Source: Gammaproteobacteria bacterium
GTDB taxonomy: Bacteria; Pseudomonadota; Gammaproteobacteria; Pseudomonadales; Cellvibrionaceae
Direction: 5' to 3'
DNA: 58,596 nt
Assembly (NCBI GenBank): GCA_021151625.1
Contig: JAGKWY010000038.1
Location: forward strand, 1-58,596
The notes under the pieces were generated by a model that worked only from the letters and a program-made list of their open reading frames with translations, was not told the origin of the DNA and searched no databases. Below, piece by piece: positions 9,054-17,805 of the stretch. Position 1 is the first letter of the stretch, and each line of letters opens with the position of its first letter. Made by a program: the position numbers and the translations under genes.

Positions 9054-10259
9054 ATGAGTTTAGTATTCACCCAGTCCCGCCTGCCGGGGTTGGACACACT
9101 GAGAGCACTGGCAATTATACTAGTGCTTATTTTTCACTACCGTGTTGTCGTCAGCAACGAGCTGCTGTTTGGCTTTATCAGTAAAATAGGTTGGGTAGGA
9201 GTAGATTTATTTTTTGTGCTGAGTGGTTATTTAATTGGCGACCAGCTCCTGCGCGCCTATGCCAATAACCAAAATTTTTCGCTTAAACATTTTTATGCGC
9301 GGCGTTTATTCCGCACCCTGCCCAACTACTATGCAGTGTTCGCACTCTATTTACTGTTGCCCAGCCTCCTCAGTGGAACCTATACCGCGCCCCTCTGGCA
9401 ATTTATTAGCTTTACCCAGAACCTCGATATGCGCCCCGGTGAAACATTTACCCACTCCTGGTCGCTGTGTGTTGAAGAACAATTTTATTTACTCTTTCCA
9501 CTCATTTGCATGCTGACGCTATCCAACACCGCTAAACCAATAGGTTTGTGGTTAACGATTGGGCTAGCGTTTATTGCTGCTGCCAGTATTCGTTGGTATA
9601 TGTTTACTACCCATGCAGGCGCGGCTATTACTGGCAAAGATTATTGGGAGTTTATCTATTACCCGAGCTATTCACGCTTTGATGAATTGCTACCAGGTAT
9701 AGCCCTGGCACTGATTAAAAATTACCACCCGATAACCTTTGCAAAATTATTGCGTTACGGCAACCAGTGGCTACTGGCTGGCCTAATCAGCAGTGGCATA
9801 GTGCTTTATCTATTTTTAAATATTCACTATCAGGAAGGAATTGGTATTAATCCATGGACAACCAGCATCGGCTATTCATTGCTGGCAATAAGCTTTTCGT
9901 TTCTGGTTTTAGCGGCCTTGTCTCCTCATAGCTGGCTCTATCACTGCAAAATTCCTAGCGCAGCCAAGCTTGCACTTTGGTCCTATGCAATTTACCTGAT
10001 TCACAAGCCTTTGTATCAACTTATGAAAGGGCCGCTGAAAAATGCCGGCATCAGTACGGATGGATATTTAGGGATGGGAATTATTTTGCTGGTTAGCATT
10101 ATCGCTGGCTGGGGGCTGTATAAATTAGTGGAGGAGCCGTTTATGAATTTGCGCCAGCGATTCTTTCCATCCAACGACAAGTCATCCAGGAACATACCTG
10201 CGCAGGATAAAAAAGTGAATAACAAGGAAACACTGGCGCGGCCAACAGAGCCTAATTAA
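9054..10259 (+). CDS. Acyltransferase-3 (OafA-like) integral membrane O-acyltransferase
   Basis: Length 401 aa with about ten membrane segments. The N-terminus has the family pattern LPGLDTLRALAIILVLIFHY, with the conserved His, then GWVGVDLFFVLSGYLIGDQL and RLFRTLPNYY. SWSLCVEEQFYLLFPL carries the conserved SL-x-VE-x-F motif. The family transfers acetyl or longer acyl groups to sugars, peptides or lipids from the membrane. As the last gene of the exporter operon it may modify the exported compound or its envelope target; that is an inference. The terminal 30 residues are hydrophilic. Confidence 0.92.
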   Translation: MSLVFTQSRLPGLDTLRALAIILVLIFHYRVVVSNELLFGFISKIGWVGVDLFFVLSGYLIGDQLLRAYANNQNFSLKHFYARRLFRTLPNYYAVFALYLLLPSLLSGTYTAPLWQFISFTQNLDMRPGETFTHSWSLCVEEQFYLLFPLICMLTLSNTAKPIGLWLTIGLAFIAAASIRWYMFTTHAGAAITGKDYWEFIYYPSYSRFDELLPGIALALIKNYHPITFAKLLRYGNQWLLAGLISSGIVLYLFLNIHYQEGIGINPWTTSIGYSLLAISFSFLVLAALSPHSWLYHCKIPSAAKLALWSYAIYLIHKPLYQLMKGPLKNAGISTDGYLGMGIILLVSIIAGWGLYKLVEEPFMNLRQRFFPSNDKSSRNIPAQDKKVNNKETLARPTEPN

Positions 10260-10277
10260 TTCTGATCCTAATTAACG

Positions 10278-11654
10278 CTAGTTGTCACCGGGGCTGATAA
10301 AACCGTACTTCTCCAGTCGGCGGTAGAGCGATGACTTGGTAATACCCAACAAATCTGCCGCTTGCTGTTTATTATTATTGGCTTGCATAAGTGCCTGGCG
10401 AATTAATTGCTGCTCGGCATCATCCAGGGTAATCATAGGCAATGATTGACTTTCCGCTGCTATAGCGTTGGAAACGTTGGCGGGCAGATTAAATTCCACT
10501 GAAGTTAATTCGCTAGTACGCGCAAGCAATACCGCACGCTCCATCATATGGCTTAGTTCACGGATATTACCCGGCCAACAATAGGCCGTTAATAATTTTT
10601 GCGCACAACCACTCAGGGTTAATTCCGGTTTGCGGTAGCGCTGCCCGTGCTTGCGAATAAAATAATTCGCCAGCACGGCTATATCTTCCGGGCGTTCACG
10701 CAAGGCTGGCACACGGAACTCCAGCGTATTGAGCCGGTAGTACAAATCCTGGCGAAACTGTCCATCTTTAATTAATTGGGTAAAGTCACCATTGGTGGCG
10801 CTCAGCAGACGCACATCGGCACGCAATGTTTGACTCGAACCCAACATCTCAAACTCACCCGACTCCAGCACCCGCAATAATTTGCTTTGCTGTGCCACAG
10901 GAATACAGGCAATTTCGTCCAGAAATAAACTCCCACCTTGCGCCAATTCAAAACGACCAATACGATTTTCGCGCGCATCGGTAAACGCACCTTTTTTATG
11001 GCCAAACATTTCGCTTTCAAACAATGACTCGGGAATTGCGCCCATATTAACGGCAATAAAAGGTTGCGTAGCACGCGCGGATTTGCTGTGAACCCAACGC
11101 GCCAAATGGCTTTTTCCTGTACCATTTTCACCGGTTAATAACACACTAGCCTCGCTGGCAGCCACAGCGGTTAATTGCTCCATTAAGCGATTCATCGCGT
11201 CGCTACGCCACACCAGTTCCGGCTGCTCTTGCTCCAACCGCTGTTGCAAAGCGCGATTACCGCGCGCCAATTGTTGCAAGTGCAATTGCTGCTGTAATAC
11301 CTGATGCAGGCGCTGATTATTCCAGGGCTTTTCAATAAAATCGCCCGCCCCCAACTGCATTGCTTTTACCACTAGCTCGGTATTAGTCCAGGCCGTCATA
11401 GCCACCAACGGAACATCCAATCCTTGTTGCTTTAACCAGCGCAAAAATTCCAATCCCTCTTCACCCGAGGTAGTATCCCGCTCGTAATTCATATCCAGCA
11501 AAATCAAATCTGCACTATGTTGCTGTAACCAGGGCTTGGCCAACGCAGGGTTATCCAGAGTTTCCACCTGAAAACCAAAATCCTCCAACACAAAATGGGC
11601 CGATAGGCGAATTTCACGGTTGTCTTCAATGACTAAAATGCGAGGGCCAGCCAT
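10278..11654 (-). CDS. NtrC-family sigma-54-dependent response regulator
   Basis: Length 458 aa from the ATG at 11654 (GAGAA upstream); in-frame starts at 11678 and 11696 would add 8-14 residues. The receiver domain (1-120) has the acidic pair in VIEDN and phospho-acceptor Asp54 in LILLDMNY. The AAA+ domain (about 150-375) has Walker A GENGTGKS, loop GAFTDA (classically GAFTGA) and Walker B GSLFLDEI. The C-terminus is a Fis-type helix-turn-helix (AADLLGITKSSLYRRLEKYG). It is convergent with the export operon, 18 bp from its end, and probably acts at the inverted repeat 4085-4130 after phosphorylation by the NtrY-type kinase. Confidence 0.95.
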   Translation of the reverse strand: MAGPRILVIEDNREIRLSAHFVLEDFGFQVETLDNPALAKPWLQQHSADLILLDMNYERDTTSGEEGLEFLRWLKQQGLDVPLVAMTAWTNTELVVKAMQLGAGDFIEKPWNNQRLHQVLQQQLHLQQLARGNRALQQRLEQEQPELVWRSDAMNRLMEQLTAVAASEASVLLTGENGTGKSHLARWVHSKSARATQPFIAVNMGAIPESLFESEMFGHKKGAFTDARENRIGRFELAQGGSLFLDEIACIPVAQQSKLLRVLESGEFEMLGSSQTLRADVRLLSATNGDFTQLIKDGQFRQDLYYRLNTLEFRVPALRERPEDIAVLANYFIRKHGQRYRKPELTLSGCAQKLLTAYCWPGNIRELSHMMERAVLLARTSELTSVEFNLPANVSNAIAAESQSLPMITLDDAEQQLIRQALMQANNNKQQAADLLGITKSSLYRRLEKYGFISPGDN

Positions 11655-11847
11655 AACAAATTCTCGTTGTCTATTCATAAACACTTGCAGGCACACATAC
11701 TAACAGCAAACACTGTCATACACAGTAAATGTCATTGCGCACAAAATCACCCTTGCATAGCAGGAGCGCGCCAGCTGGTTTACACTTCAACTACTTTATT
11801 TATCCAATCAGTTTCTATCATCCACTATGTTGTACAGGAGTTTTCCT

Positions 11848-13920
11848 ATGCGAGTTGTAACAAGGGCGTTGTGTATTGCAGGCGGATTGGCAGTGGCCAG
11901 TTCACCTTTTGCGGCTGAAGGTATGTGGACGCTGGATAACCTGCCCTATACCGAGCTGGAAAAAAATTACAACTTCAAACCCACACCGGAATGGATTCAA
12001 AAATCCATGCGCAGTGCGGTACGCCTCGCTGGTGGCTGTTCTGGTTCATTTGTTTCTGCTGAAGGACTGGTACTTACCAATCATCACTGCGTGATTTCCT
12101 GCGTGGAAGATTTATCCAGCAAGGAACAAGACCTGATAAACAAAGGCTTTCTCGCAGACACACGCAGCGAAGAAAAACAATGTCCCGGAATGGAAATCAA
12201 TCGCCTGGAAAAAACCGAAGACGTCACCGCGCGCATGCAAAAAGCACTGGCGGGATTAAATGGAAAAGCTTTTGCCGATGCCAAAAAAGCAGAGCAATCG
12301 CGCATTGAAAAAGAATGCGTAGGCGATTCAGGTGATAAACGCCGCTGCGATATTGTGGAGCTCTACGGCGGAGGCCAATATCACGTCTATCAATACAGCC
12401 GCTATCAAGATGTGCGTCTGGTATTTTCACCCGAATATGCCGCCGGCTTTTTTGGTGGCGATCCAGATAATTTTAATTTCCCACGCTACAACCTGGACAT
12501 GAGCTTAGTGCGCGTTTATGAACATGGAAAACCCATTGCCAATAGCAACTGGTTTCCCATCAATCCCAAAGGCGCCAAAGAAAATGAACTAGTGATGACG
12601 CTGGGCCACCCGGGTACCACACAACGCTTGCTCACCATGGCGGAATTGGAAACCCAGCGCGATCTGGTATTACCGTTTCGCCTGATGTTTGCATCTGAAT
12701 ATCGCGGCCTGTTGTTGCAATATTCGCGCGAAGGCGAAGAGCAGGCGCGCATTGCGCAGACCGAATTAACTATGGTTGAGAACGGTCTTAAAGCGCGTAC
12801 GGGAATGTTCCAGGCCTTACTATCACCCAGCGTGATGCAACAAAAACGCAATGATGAAAATGCATTTCGCAACTGGGTAAATGCAGATACTGCACGCAAA
12901 CAACAATACGGCGACCCATGGCAAACGATTAGCAACACCCAAACTGCATGGCGTAATCTGTACCTGGATTACGTGTTAATCGAGATGGGCATGGGCTCAC
13001 TCTCGCAACAAATTACCTGGGCGAGAACTTTAGTACGCGGTGCTACCGAGCGCGACAAACCGGACGCAGAGCGTCTGCGCGAATATTCCCAGGCGGCACT
13101 GCCCAATGTACAAGCCGGATTATTGGCAGAAGTCCCACTTTACCCGGAGTTTGAGCAATTAAAACTCAGTTGGTCACTCAGCAAATTGCGTGAGCGCCTG
13201 GGTGTTGATAATCCAGTCGTTAAAGCAATTCTCGGCAAAGAATCACCCGAAGCAATTGCTAAAAATATCGTTAGCAATAGCAAACTTGGCGATGCAGCAG
13301 TGCGCAAACAACTCTGGGAAGGCGGATTCGCAGCAGTGAAACAAAGTAACGACCCGGCACTGGTATTGGCGCGCAAGCTGGATGAGCAAGGTCGTAAACT
13401 GCGCGAACAATTTGATCATCAAATCGAGCCAGTACAAAAAGCGGCGATTGAAAAACTTTCCAAAGCGCGTTTTGCTTTCAAAGGAACCTCGGTTTACCCG
13501 GATGCAACTTTCTCATTGCGCCTTTCCCACGGTGTAATTCGCGGTTGGGATGAGCGTGGTACTCCCGTAAGACCTTTTACCGATTTCGCTGGTCTATTTG
13601 CCCGCGCTACTGATTTTGATCCGTTCAAACTGGCAGATAACTGGGTAGAAAATGAAAAGAAACTGGACAAAAAAACCCGTTTCAATCAGGTCTCCACCAA
13701 CGACATAGTGGGTGGCAACTCCGGCAGCCCCTTAATTAATGCTAAAGGCGAGCTGGTCGGCTTGATTTTCGATGGCAATATCCAATCGTTGGGTGGAAGT
13801 TATTTTTACGACGAATCGGTTAATCGTGCAGTGTCTGTCCATTCGGCGGCGATTAGCGAAGCCTTGAAGGAAGTCTATAAGGCGAAAAATCTGACCAGGG
13901 AATTGCAACTATCAAAATAA
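11848..13920 (+). CDS. S46 family dipeptidyl-peptidase, DPP7-like
   Basis: Length 690 aa from the ATG at 11848, chosen for AGGAG 8 nt upstream; the frame extends 7 codons further. A signal peptide (about 1-23) predicts periplasmic location. The chymotrypsin-like halves carry the catalytic His in VLTNHHCV (about 80) and Ser in GGNSGSPL near the C-terminus. After it comes LIFDG: in this family a Gly there marks DPP7 (hydrophobic P1) and an Arg marks DPP11 (acidic P1), so a DPP7-like preference is inferred. It removes dipeptides from peptide N-termini. It appears monocistronic, followed by an intrinsic terminator. Confidence 0.95.
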   Translation: MRVVTRALCIAGGLAVASSPFAAEGMWTLDNLPYTELEKNYNFKPTPEWIQKSMRSAVRLAGGCSGSFVSAEGLVLTNHHCVISCVEDLSSKEQDLINKGFLADTRSEEKQCPGMEINRLEKTEDVTARMQKALAGLNGKAFADAKKAEQSRIEKECVGDSGDKRRCDIVELYGGGQYHVYQYSRYQDVRLVFSPEYAAGFFGGDPDNFNFPRYNLDMSLVRVYEHGKPIANSNWFPINPKGAKENELVMTLGHPGTTQRLLTMAELETQRDLVLPFRLMFASEYRGLLLQYSREGEEQARIAQTELTMVENGLKARTGMFQALLSPSVMQQKRNDENAFRNWVNADTARKQQYGDPWQTISNTQTAWRNLYLDYVLIEMGMGSLSQQITWARTLVRGATERDKPDAERLREYSQAALPNVQAGLLAEVPLYPEFEQLKLSWSLSKLRERLGVDNPVVKAILGKESPEAIAKNIVSNSKLGDAAVRKQLWEGGFAAVKQSNDPALVLARKLDEQGRKLREQFDHQIEPVQKAAIEKLSKARFAFKGTSVYPDATFSLRLSHGVIRGWDERGTPVRPFTDFAGLFARATDFDPFKLADNWVENEKKLDKKTRFNQVSTNDIVGGNSGSPLINAKGELVGLIFDGNIQSLGGSYFYDESVNRAVSVHSAAISEALKEVYKAKNLTRELQLSK

Positions 13921-13934
13921 AACCACCCAGCCAA

Positions 13935-13961
13935 CTCGCGCCCGGCACGCCCGGGCGCGAG
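13935..13961 (+). terminator. GC-rich hairpin after the S46 peptidase
   Basis: CTCGCGCCCGG pairs perfectly with CCGGGCGCGAG across a 5-nt loop, 15 nt after the stop codon. No T-run follows directly, so it probably acts with the T-rich hairpin 14 nt downstream, or protects the mRNA 3' end. Confidence 0.5.
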
Positions 13962-13974
13962 GTCACACATCTTT

Positions 13975-14008
13975 AAAAGCTAAATAACTAAAAATTTTTA
14001 GCTTTTTT
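13975..14008 (+). terminator. Intrinsic terminator of the S46 peptidase gene
   Basis: AAAAGCTAA (13975-13983) pairs with TTAGCTTTT (13998-14006) around an AT-rich loop, ending in a run of six T. Confidence 0.6.
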
Positions 14009-14142
14009 GCATTTACAGCCAAAATTGTCACAAACTATTCACAATAGTGTGATAGGTCGGGTGCTAATCTGACAATGAAATCGGAGATCGATGACCCACA
14101 AGGGTGCAGGTTGCCGTTTATTGATTCACGAGGAGCACAACA

Positions 14143-14868
14143 ATGACCAATATTATTCTTAAAAAACTGATCCGCTCATTGGCAATTTTAGCAGCGGCTG
14201 CCCCATTTGCGAGCTATGCCACCGCTTATACTCCGGCCAAATTCGGCAATGCAGTAGACACCCTGAGCAAGCAAATCACCCTGCCCGCTTCTTTTGGGGA
14301 AGGCGTTAAAACTGTAGCGGTTTACTGCCAGGCTGATGTATTAACCAGCGGCAACATTAACGCCGTAACCTGCTATGAAAACAGCCCTCTGGTTTCCATG
14401 CAAAATGTGACTGAATCTGCGCTCAAGTCTGCCACTTTCGAGCCAGCTACTATTGATGGAAAAACAGTACCGGTAAGAATGCAACTGCGAGTAGTTTATT
14501 CACTCGGCGGAACCCAGGCTCCCATTGTGTTGCTGCCTAACCTTGGTACATTGCAAGCGCAATACGGCACTAACTATTACGCTCCTCAAGAGCGTCTGGA
14601 TACTAGTGACTGGTATGCAAACTACACCACCAAAGAACACGGCGATGGAAAATTATTCTTTGCTGAAGGAAAAACAACGCGCGTAATGGCGAATATTGAA
14701 GCCGATGGCAAAGTGGAAACAGTCAGCACAATTGAGGCTGCACTACGCAAGCAAGCTGATGCTGCCAATATTGAATCCTCCCTGAAAAAGTCCAAATTTA
14801 TTCCAGGTTTTGTAGAAAACAAACCTACCGCCATGCATTACATCGCAGTAGTTAATTATCAAAAATAA
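14143..14868 (+). CDS. Secreted protein with two TonB-C-like repeats, function unknown
   Basis: Length 241 aa, AGGAG before the ATG. A signal peptide (about 1-28, cut near ASYATA) predicts periplasm or outside. Two segments resemble the C-terminal domain of TonB-like proteins, where a helix leads into a strand with the pattern A-F-PA-DGKPV. The first is SALKSATFEPATIDGKTVPV (about 91-110). The second is SSLKKSKFIPGFVENK near the C-terminus. There is no membrane anchor, so it is not a TonB energiser; it may be a periplasmic binding or scaffolding protein. It stands alone between the S46 peptidase and a convergent patatin gene, with its own terminator. Confidence 0.75.
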   Translation: MTNIILKKLIRSLAILAAAAPFASYATAYTPAKFGNAVDTLSKQITLPASFGEGVKTVAVYCQADVLTSGNINAVTCYENSPLVSMQNVTESALKSATFEPATIDGKTVPVRMQLRVVYSLGGTQAPIVLLPNLGTLQAQYGTNYYAPQERLDTSDWYANYTTKEHGDGKLFFAEGKTTRVMANIEADGKVETVSTIEAALRKQADAANIESSLKKSKFIPGFVENKPTAMHYIAVVNYQK

Positions 14869-14884
14869 TTAACGCCGAATAAAT

Positions 14885-14914
14885 AAAAAGGCTGCATTAT
14901 ATTGCAGCCTTTTT
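14885..14914. terminator. Bidirectional intrinsic terminator
   Basis: AAAAAGGCTGCA (14885-14896) and TGCAGCCTTTTT (14903-14914) form a 12-bp stem with a 6-nt loop and T-runs on both strands. It lies between two convergent genes and can serve both. Confidence 0.9.
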
Positions 14915-14948
14915 ATTATTTTCTCAGATCTTGTTGCCGAGGCAGATT

Positions 14949-16088
14949 TTACTGATTGATAAAAAAGTTGTGGATACTTTCTGCTTCCACCAAGGCATCG
15001 GCCCTCCCCAATTCAATCAGCTCATTAATAAATTCAGTAGAAAACAATAAATAGCTGGCTGCTGTAGCACCACCGCCTTTTGCAGTAGAACCTGTTGCGC
15101 GCATAAAGAAGCGCAAACTTTTAGGTAAGTAGCGCACATTGCGTCCCGCGATGCTATCAATTGGCAAACTGGGTGAGATCACCATATTTTCCACTGGGCG
15201 CAAATAGATTCCCTCTTTGGTTCGTTGCTCTTCTGGAATCAACTTTAACAATTGGTTCATTCGTTCCAAATGTTCCAGATCGCTTTCCATAGCGTCCACA
15301 AAAGCGCTGTTAAACAAGTGGCCGACAATTTGACCCATTGACGGTGAATGCCTGTGCGGTACGCGACGATTCGCTTTTACCGCCGTACGGTTGCCACTCA
15401 CACCAATCACAAATAATGAATCAGCACCCAAATGCAACGCGGGGCTCATGGGTGCGAGCTGACGCAAAGCACCATCACCAAAATATTCACGATTAATACG
15501 CACTGCGGGAAATATTGTCGGGATTGCGGAAGAAGCTAATAAATGCTCCAAACGCAACTGCGTAGGCACCCCCGCACGGCGATAGCGATTCCAACCTTGC
15601 AAATCGGGATGGCCCTGGAAAAAACTCACCGAATGTCCCGAGGTGTAGCCCATTGCTGAAACACTAACTGCCAGCAATCTACCGCTATTAATGGATTGCG
15701 CAATATTTTCAAAATGAATTTTAGAACCAAGTAAATTCCATAGAGGGCCATTATCCAATAACGACAAAGGCCGACGCCGCCCCATACCTTCATTCATCAA
15801 GGAAAAGCCAAGATAGGAAAGCCCCTTAAAAATATCGACCCAGCCATGCAGGTACACCTGCCCTATTTCCAGGTTTTGCCACATAGTAGTCAGCGCATTG
15901 ACTGCCGACTTGAAATTACCTTTGTGGGCTGCAATTGCTAGTGCATTAATAGCTCCGGCCGAGGTGCCGCAGATAATCGGGAAGGGATTTTCAATATCAT
16001 CCGGCAGTATTTCGGCGAGGGCTTTCAACACCCCCACTTGATAGGCAGCGCGAGCACCACCGCCGGACAGAATAAGTGCACGTTTCAT
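14949..16088 (-). CDS. Patatin-like phospholipase
   Basis: Length 379 aa from the ATG at 16088; a TTG five codons upstream is less likely. Family motifs are in order: oxyanion loop LSGGGARAAYQVGVL at the N-terminus, nucleophile Ser in ICGTSAGAINA (about 45-50), and catalytic Asp in FGDGALRQ (about 205). Serine lipid acyl hydrolases of this type cleave acyl chains from phospholipids. There is no signal peptide, so a cytoplasmic or membrane-surface location is likely. The C-terminal 120 residues have no recognised domain. It appears monocistronic. Confidence 0.93.
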   Translation of the reverse strand: MKRALILSGGGARAAYQVGVLKALAEILPDDIENPFPIICGTSAGAINALAIAAHKGNFKSAVNALTTMWQNLEIGQVYLHGWVDIFKGLSYLGFSLMNEGMGRRRPLSLLDNGPLWNLLGSKIHFENIAQSINSGRLLAVSVSAMGYTSGHSVSFFQGHPDLQGWNRYRRAGVPTQLRLEHLLASSAIPTIFPAVRINREYFGDGALRQLAPMSPALHLGADSLFVIGVSGNRTAVKANRRVPHRHSPSMGQIVGHLFNSAFVDAMESDLEHLERMNQLLKLIPEEQRTKEGIYLRPVENMVISPSLPIDSIAGRNVRYLPKSLRFFMRATGSTAKGGGATAASYLLFSTEFINELIELGRADALVEAESIHNFFINQ

Positions 16089-16240
16089 AAATAGGTCTAT
16101 CAATAGTCCAGATGCTGTGAATAATCGTTATTGCAGCACCCGTGTTTATTAAAAAGCCAGGATCCAATTACCTTTAGCTTAGCAGTTGATAGTCATATTG
16201 GCGTCAGCAATAACGCTACACCTGATCCAATAATCAACGC

Positions 16241-16272
16241 ACAATAAAAAAGCACCTGGGGCACAGGTGCTT
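16241..16272 (-). terminator. Intrinsic terminator of the SPFH-nfeD operon
   Basis: AAGCACCTG (16250-16258) pairs with CAGGTGCTT (16264-16272). On the minus strand the stem is followed by TTTTTATTGT. It lies 22 bp past the NfeD stop. Confidence 0.85.
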
Positions 16273-16294
16273 CTTAAAACGAACAAGCTAGAGA

Positions 16295-16762
16295 TTACGC
16301 GGATTTCACTAACAAGAGCGAGCCATCTACTGCAACAACACAGGCACGATCACCAACGCTGACAGGCTTAGTGTGTGCCGAGTCCAACCGCGCCTGCCAA
16401 TCAATACCTGAGTAGCTCACAGTACCCTGGTCGCGCGTAATCTCCTGGGTGACAGGTAATATTTTTCCAATCATATCGCTGCTGGTATCGCGCCCAGCAC
16501 CAGCGTTTTGAAATTTTTTCAGCGGCTTCCATAACAATGCAGCGCTCAGTGCAGCTAGTATTCCTACACCCAGCACTTCCATTTCCCAGCCAGTGATGGC
16601 CCCCAGCGACACGAGAAACCCTGTTAGCAGGCAACCTAATGCCAAAAATAACAAAGGCCCACTCATGCCTAGCACACTCAACTCCAATACCAGACAAACA
16701 CCGGCAATTGCATAGAGCAAGAAGTCCTGATTTTGCGCAAAGTAATCAACAATACTGCCCAT
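16295..16762 (-). CDS. NfeD-like membrane protein, partner of the SPFH protein
   Basis: Length 155 aa. Two or three membrane helices (about 15-75, FLLYAIAGVCLVLELSVLGM then LFLALGCLLTGFLVSL) are followed by a C-terminal OB-fold of about 60 residues. The OB-fold has the NfeD pattern GTVSYSGIDWQAR and ends VDGSLLLVKSA. Short NfeD proteins are encoded beside SPFH/stomatin proteins and are thought to assemble with them in membrane microdomains. The gene starts 18 bp after the SPFH stop, so the two are co-transcribed. Confidence 0.9.
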   Translation of the reverse strand: MGSIVDYFAQNQDFLLYAIAGVCLVLELSVLGMSGPLLFLALGCLLTGFLVSLGAITGWEMEVLGVGILAALSAALLWKPLKKFQNAGAGRDTSSDMIGKILPVTQEITRDQGTVSYSGIDWQARLDSAHTKPVSVGDRACVVAVDGSLLLVKSA

Positions 16763-16780
16763 CAGTGCATGCCCCTGATT

Positions 16781-17767
16781 TTACACACGCGGAGTGTGCG
16801 AGAGATTAATTGCCGAGGATACAGCCATAGCTTGAGCAACCGTATTTACGATGTTGTCGCTGGTTTTTCCGTCCGACAAAACCACCGTGCTTTCGTGCGC
16901 AATGGCTTTATGTGCAGCGATTGCACCCTGAGCAAGATTGAGCGCAATTGCTTTTTGGCCTTCATCAGTTGCAGCAGATTTACCGATTGTGGTTAGCGCT
17001 TCAGCTTCAGCAACTGCCACCAAACGAATCGCTTCCGCTTTACCGGCAGCTTCCAGAATCTGCGCTTCTTTGCTTGCCTCTGCTGCCAGTACCTGCTCCG
17101 CTTTTGCCGCTTCCGCATCTAATACACGCGCTTGCTTTTGTCCTTCTGCAGTTGTAATAGCAGCAATTTTTTCACCTTCTGCCGTTAAAATTGCCGAGCG
17201 TTTTTGTCGCTCCGCCGTCATTTGCTTTTCCATATCCTCTTTAATCGACGGAGGAATGGCGATTTCCAGCAGTTCAAAACGCAACACAATTAAACCCCAT
17301 GGCTGGGTAGCTGATTGCATTGCTTCCTGAATTTTTGCATTAATTGCAGAGCGATTTTGAAAGCAGTCATCCAACTCCATTGAACCAATTGCGTTGCGCA
17401 TAGAGGTCATGGCCAATTGCGTACAAGCCAGTTTGTAGTCAGTAATATTGTTGGTTGCTGCGGCAGCATCAATCACTTTAATAAACAATACCCCATCAAT
17501 CATGATGGCAATATTGTCTTTGGTAATTGCTGATTGTTGGGGAATAACCAGGGTTTGTTCTTTTAAGTTGCGATCAGCCTCTACTGACTCTACAAACGGC
17601 ACAATAAAATTTAACCCCGAACTCAGGGTTTTAGTGTATTTACCAAAACGATAAATAACATAGCCACGGTTTTGCGGTACAAAATGAATCCCCTTTTTAA
17701 GGGTATAGAGCAACACCAACGCCACCCAAAATGCGGGGCTAGCGAGAATTCCGAATAATATATCCAT
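16781..17767 (-). CDS. SPFH/stomatin-like membrane protein (QmcA family)
   Basis: Length 328 aa. One N-terminal membrane helix (about 5-22) precedes the SPFH/band-7 domain (about 28-190), with the typical GYVIYRFGKYTKTLSSGLNF, LKEQTLVIPQQSAITKDN and QPWGLIVLRFELLEI. A long Ala/Glu-rich coiled coil (about 185-260, TAEGEKIAAITTAEGQ) is typical of oligomeric ring-forming SPFH proteins. It probably forms membrane rings with the NfeD partner and influences membrane protein quality control or fluidity. It is first in a two-gene operon. Confidence 0.93.
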   Translation of the reverse strand: MDILFGILASPAFWVALVLLYTLKKGIHFVPQNRGYVIYRFGKYTKTLSSGLNFIVPFVESVEADRNLKEQTLVIPQQSAITKDNIAIMIDGVLFIKVIDAAAATNNITDYKLACTQLAMTSMRNAIGSMELDDCFQNRSAINAKIQEAMQSATQPWGLIVLRFELLEIAIPPSIKEDMEKQMTAERQKRSAILTAEGEKIAAITTAEGQKQARVLDAEAAKAEQVLAAEASKEAQILEAAGKAEAIRLVAVAEAEALTTIGKSAATDEGQKAIALNLAQGAIAAHKAIAHESTVVLSDGKTSDNIVNTVAQAMAVSSAINLSHTPRV

Positions 17768-17805
17768 AACAATTTCCTAATGACTAACCAACCATACAAC
17801 AACGT

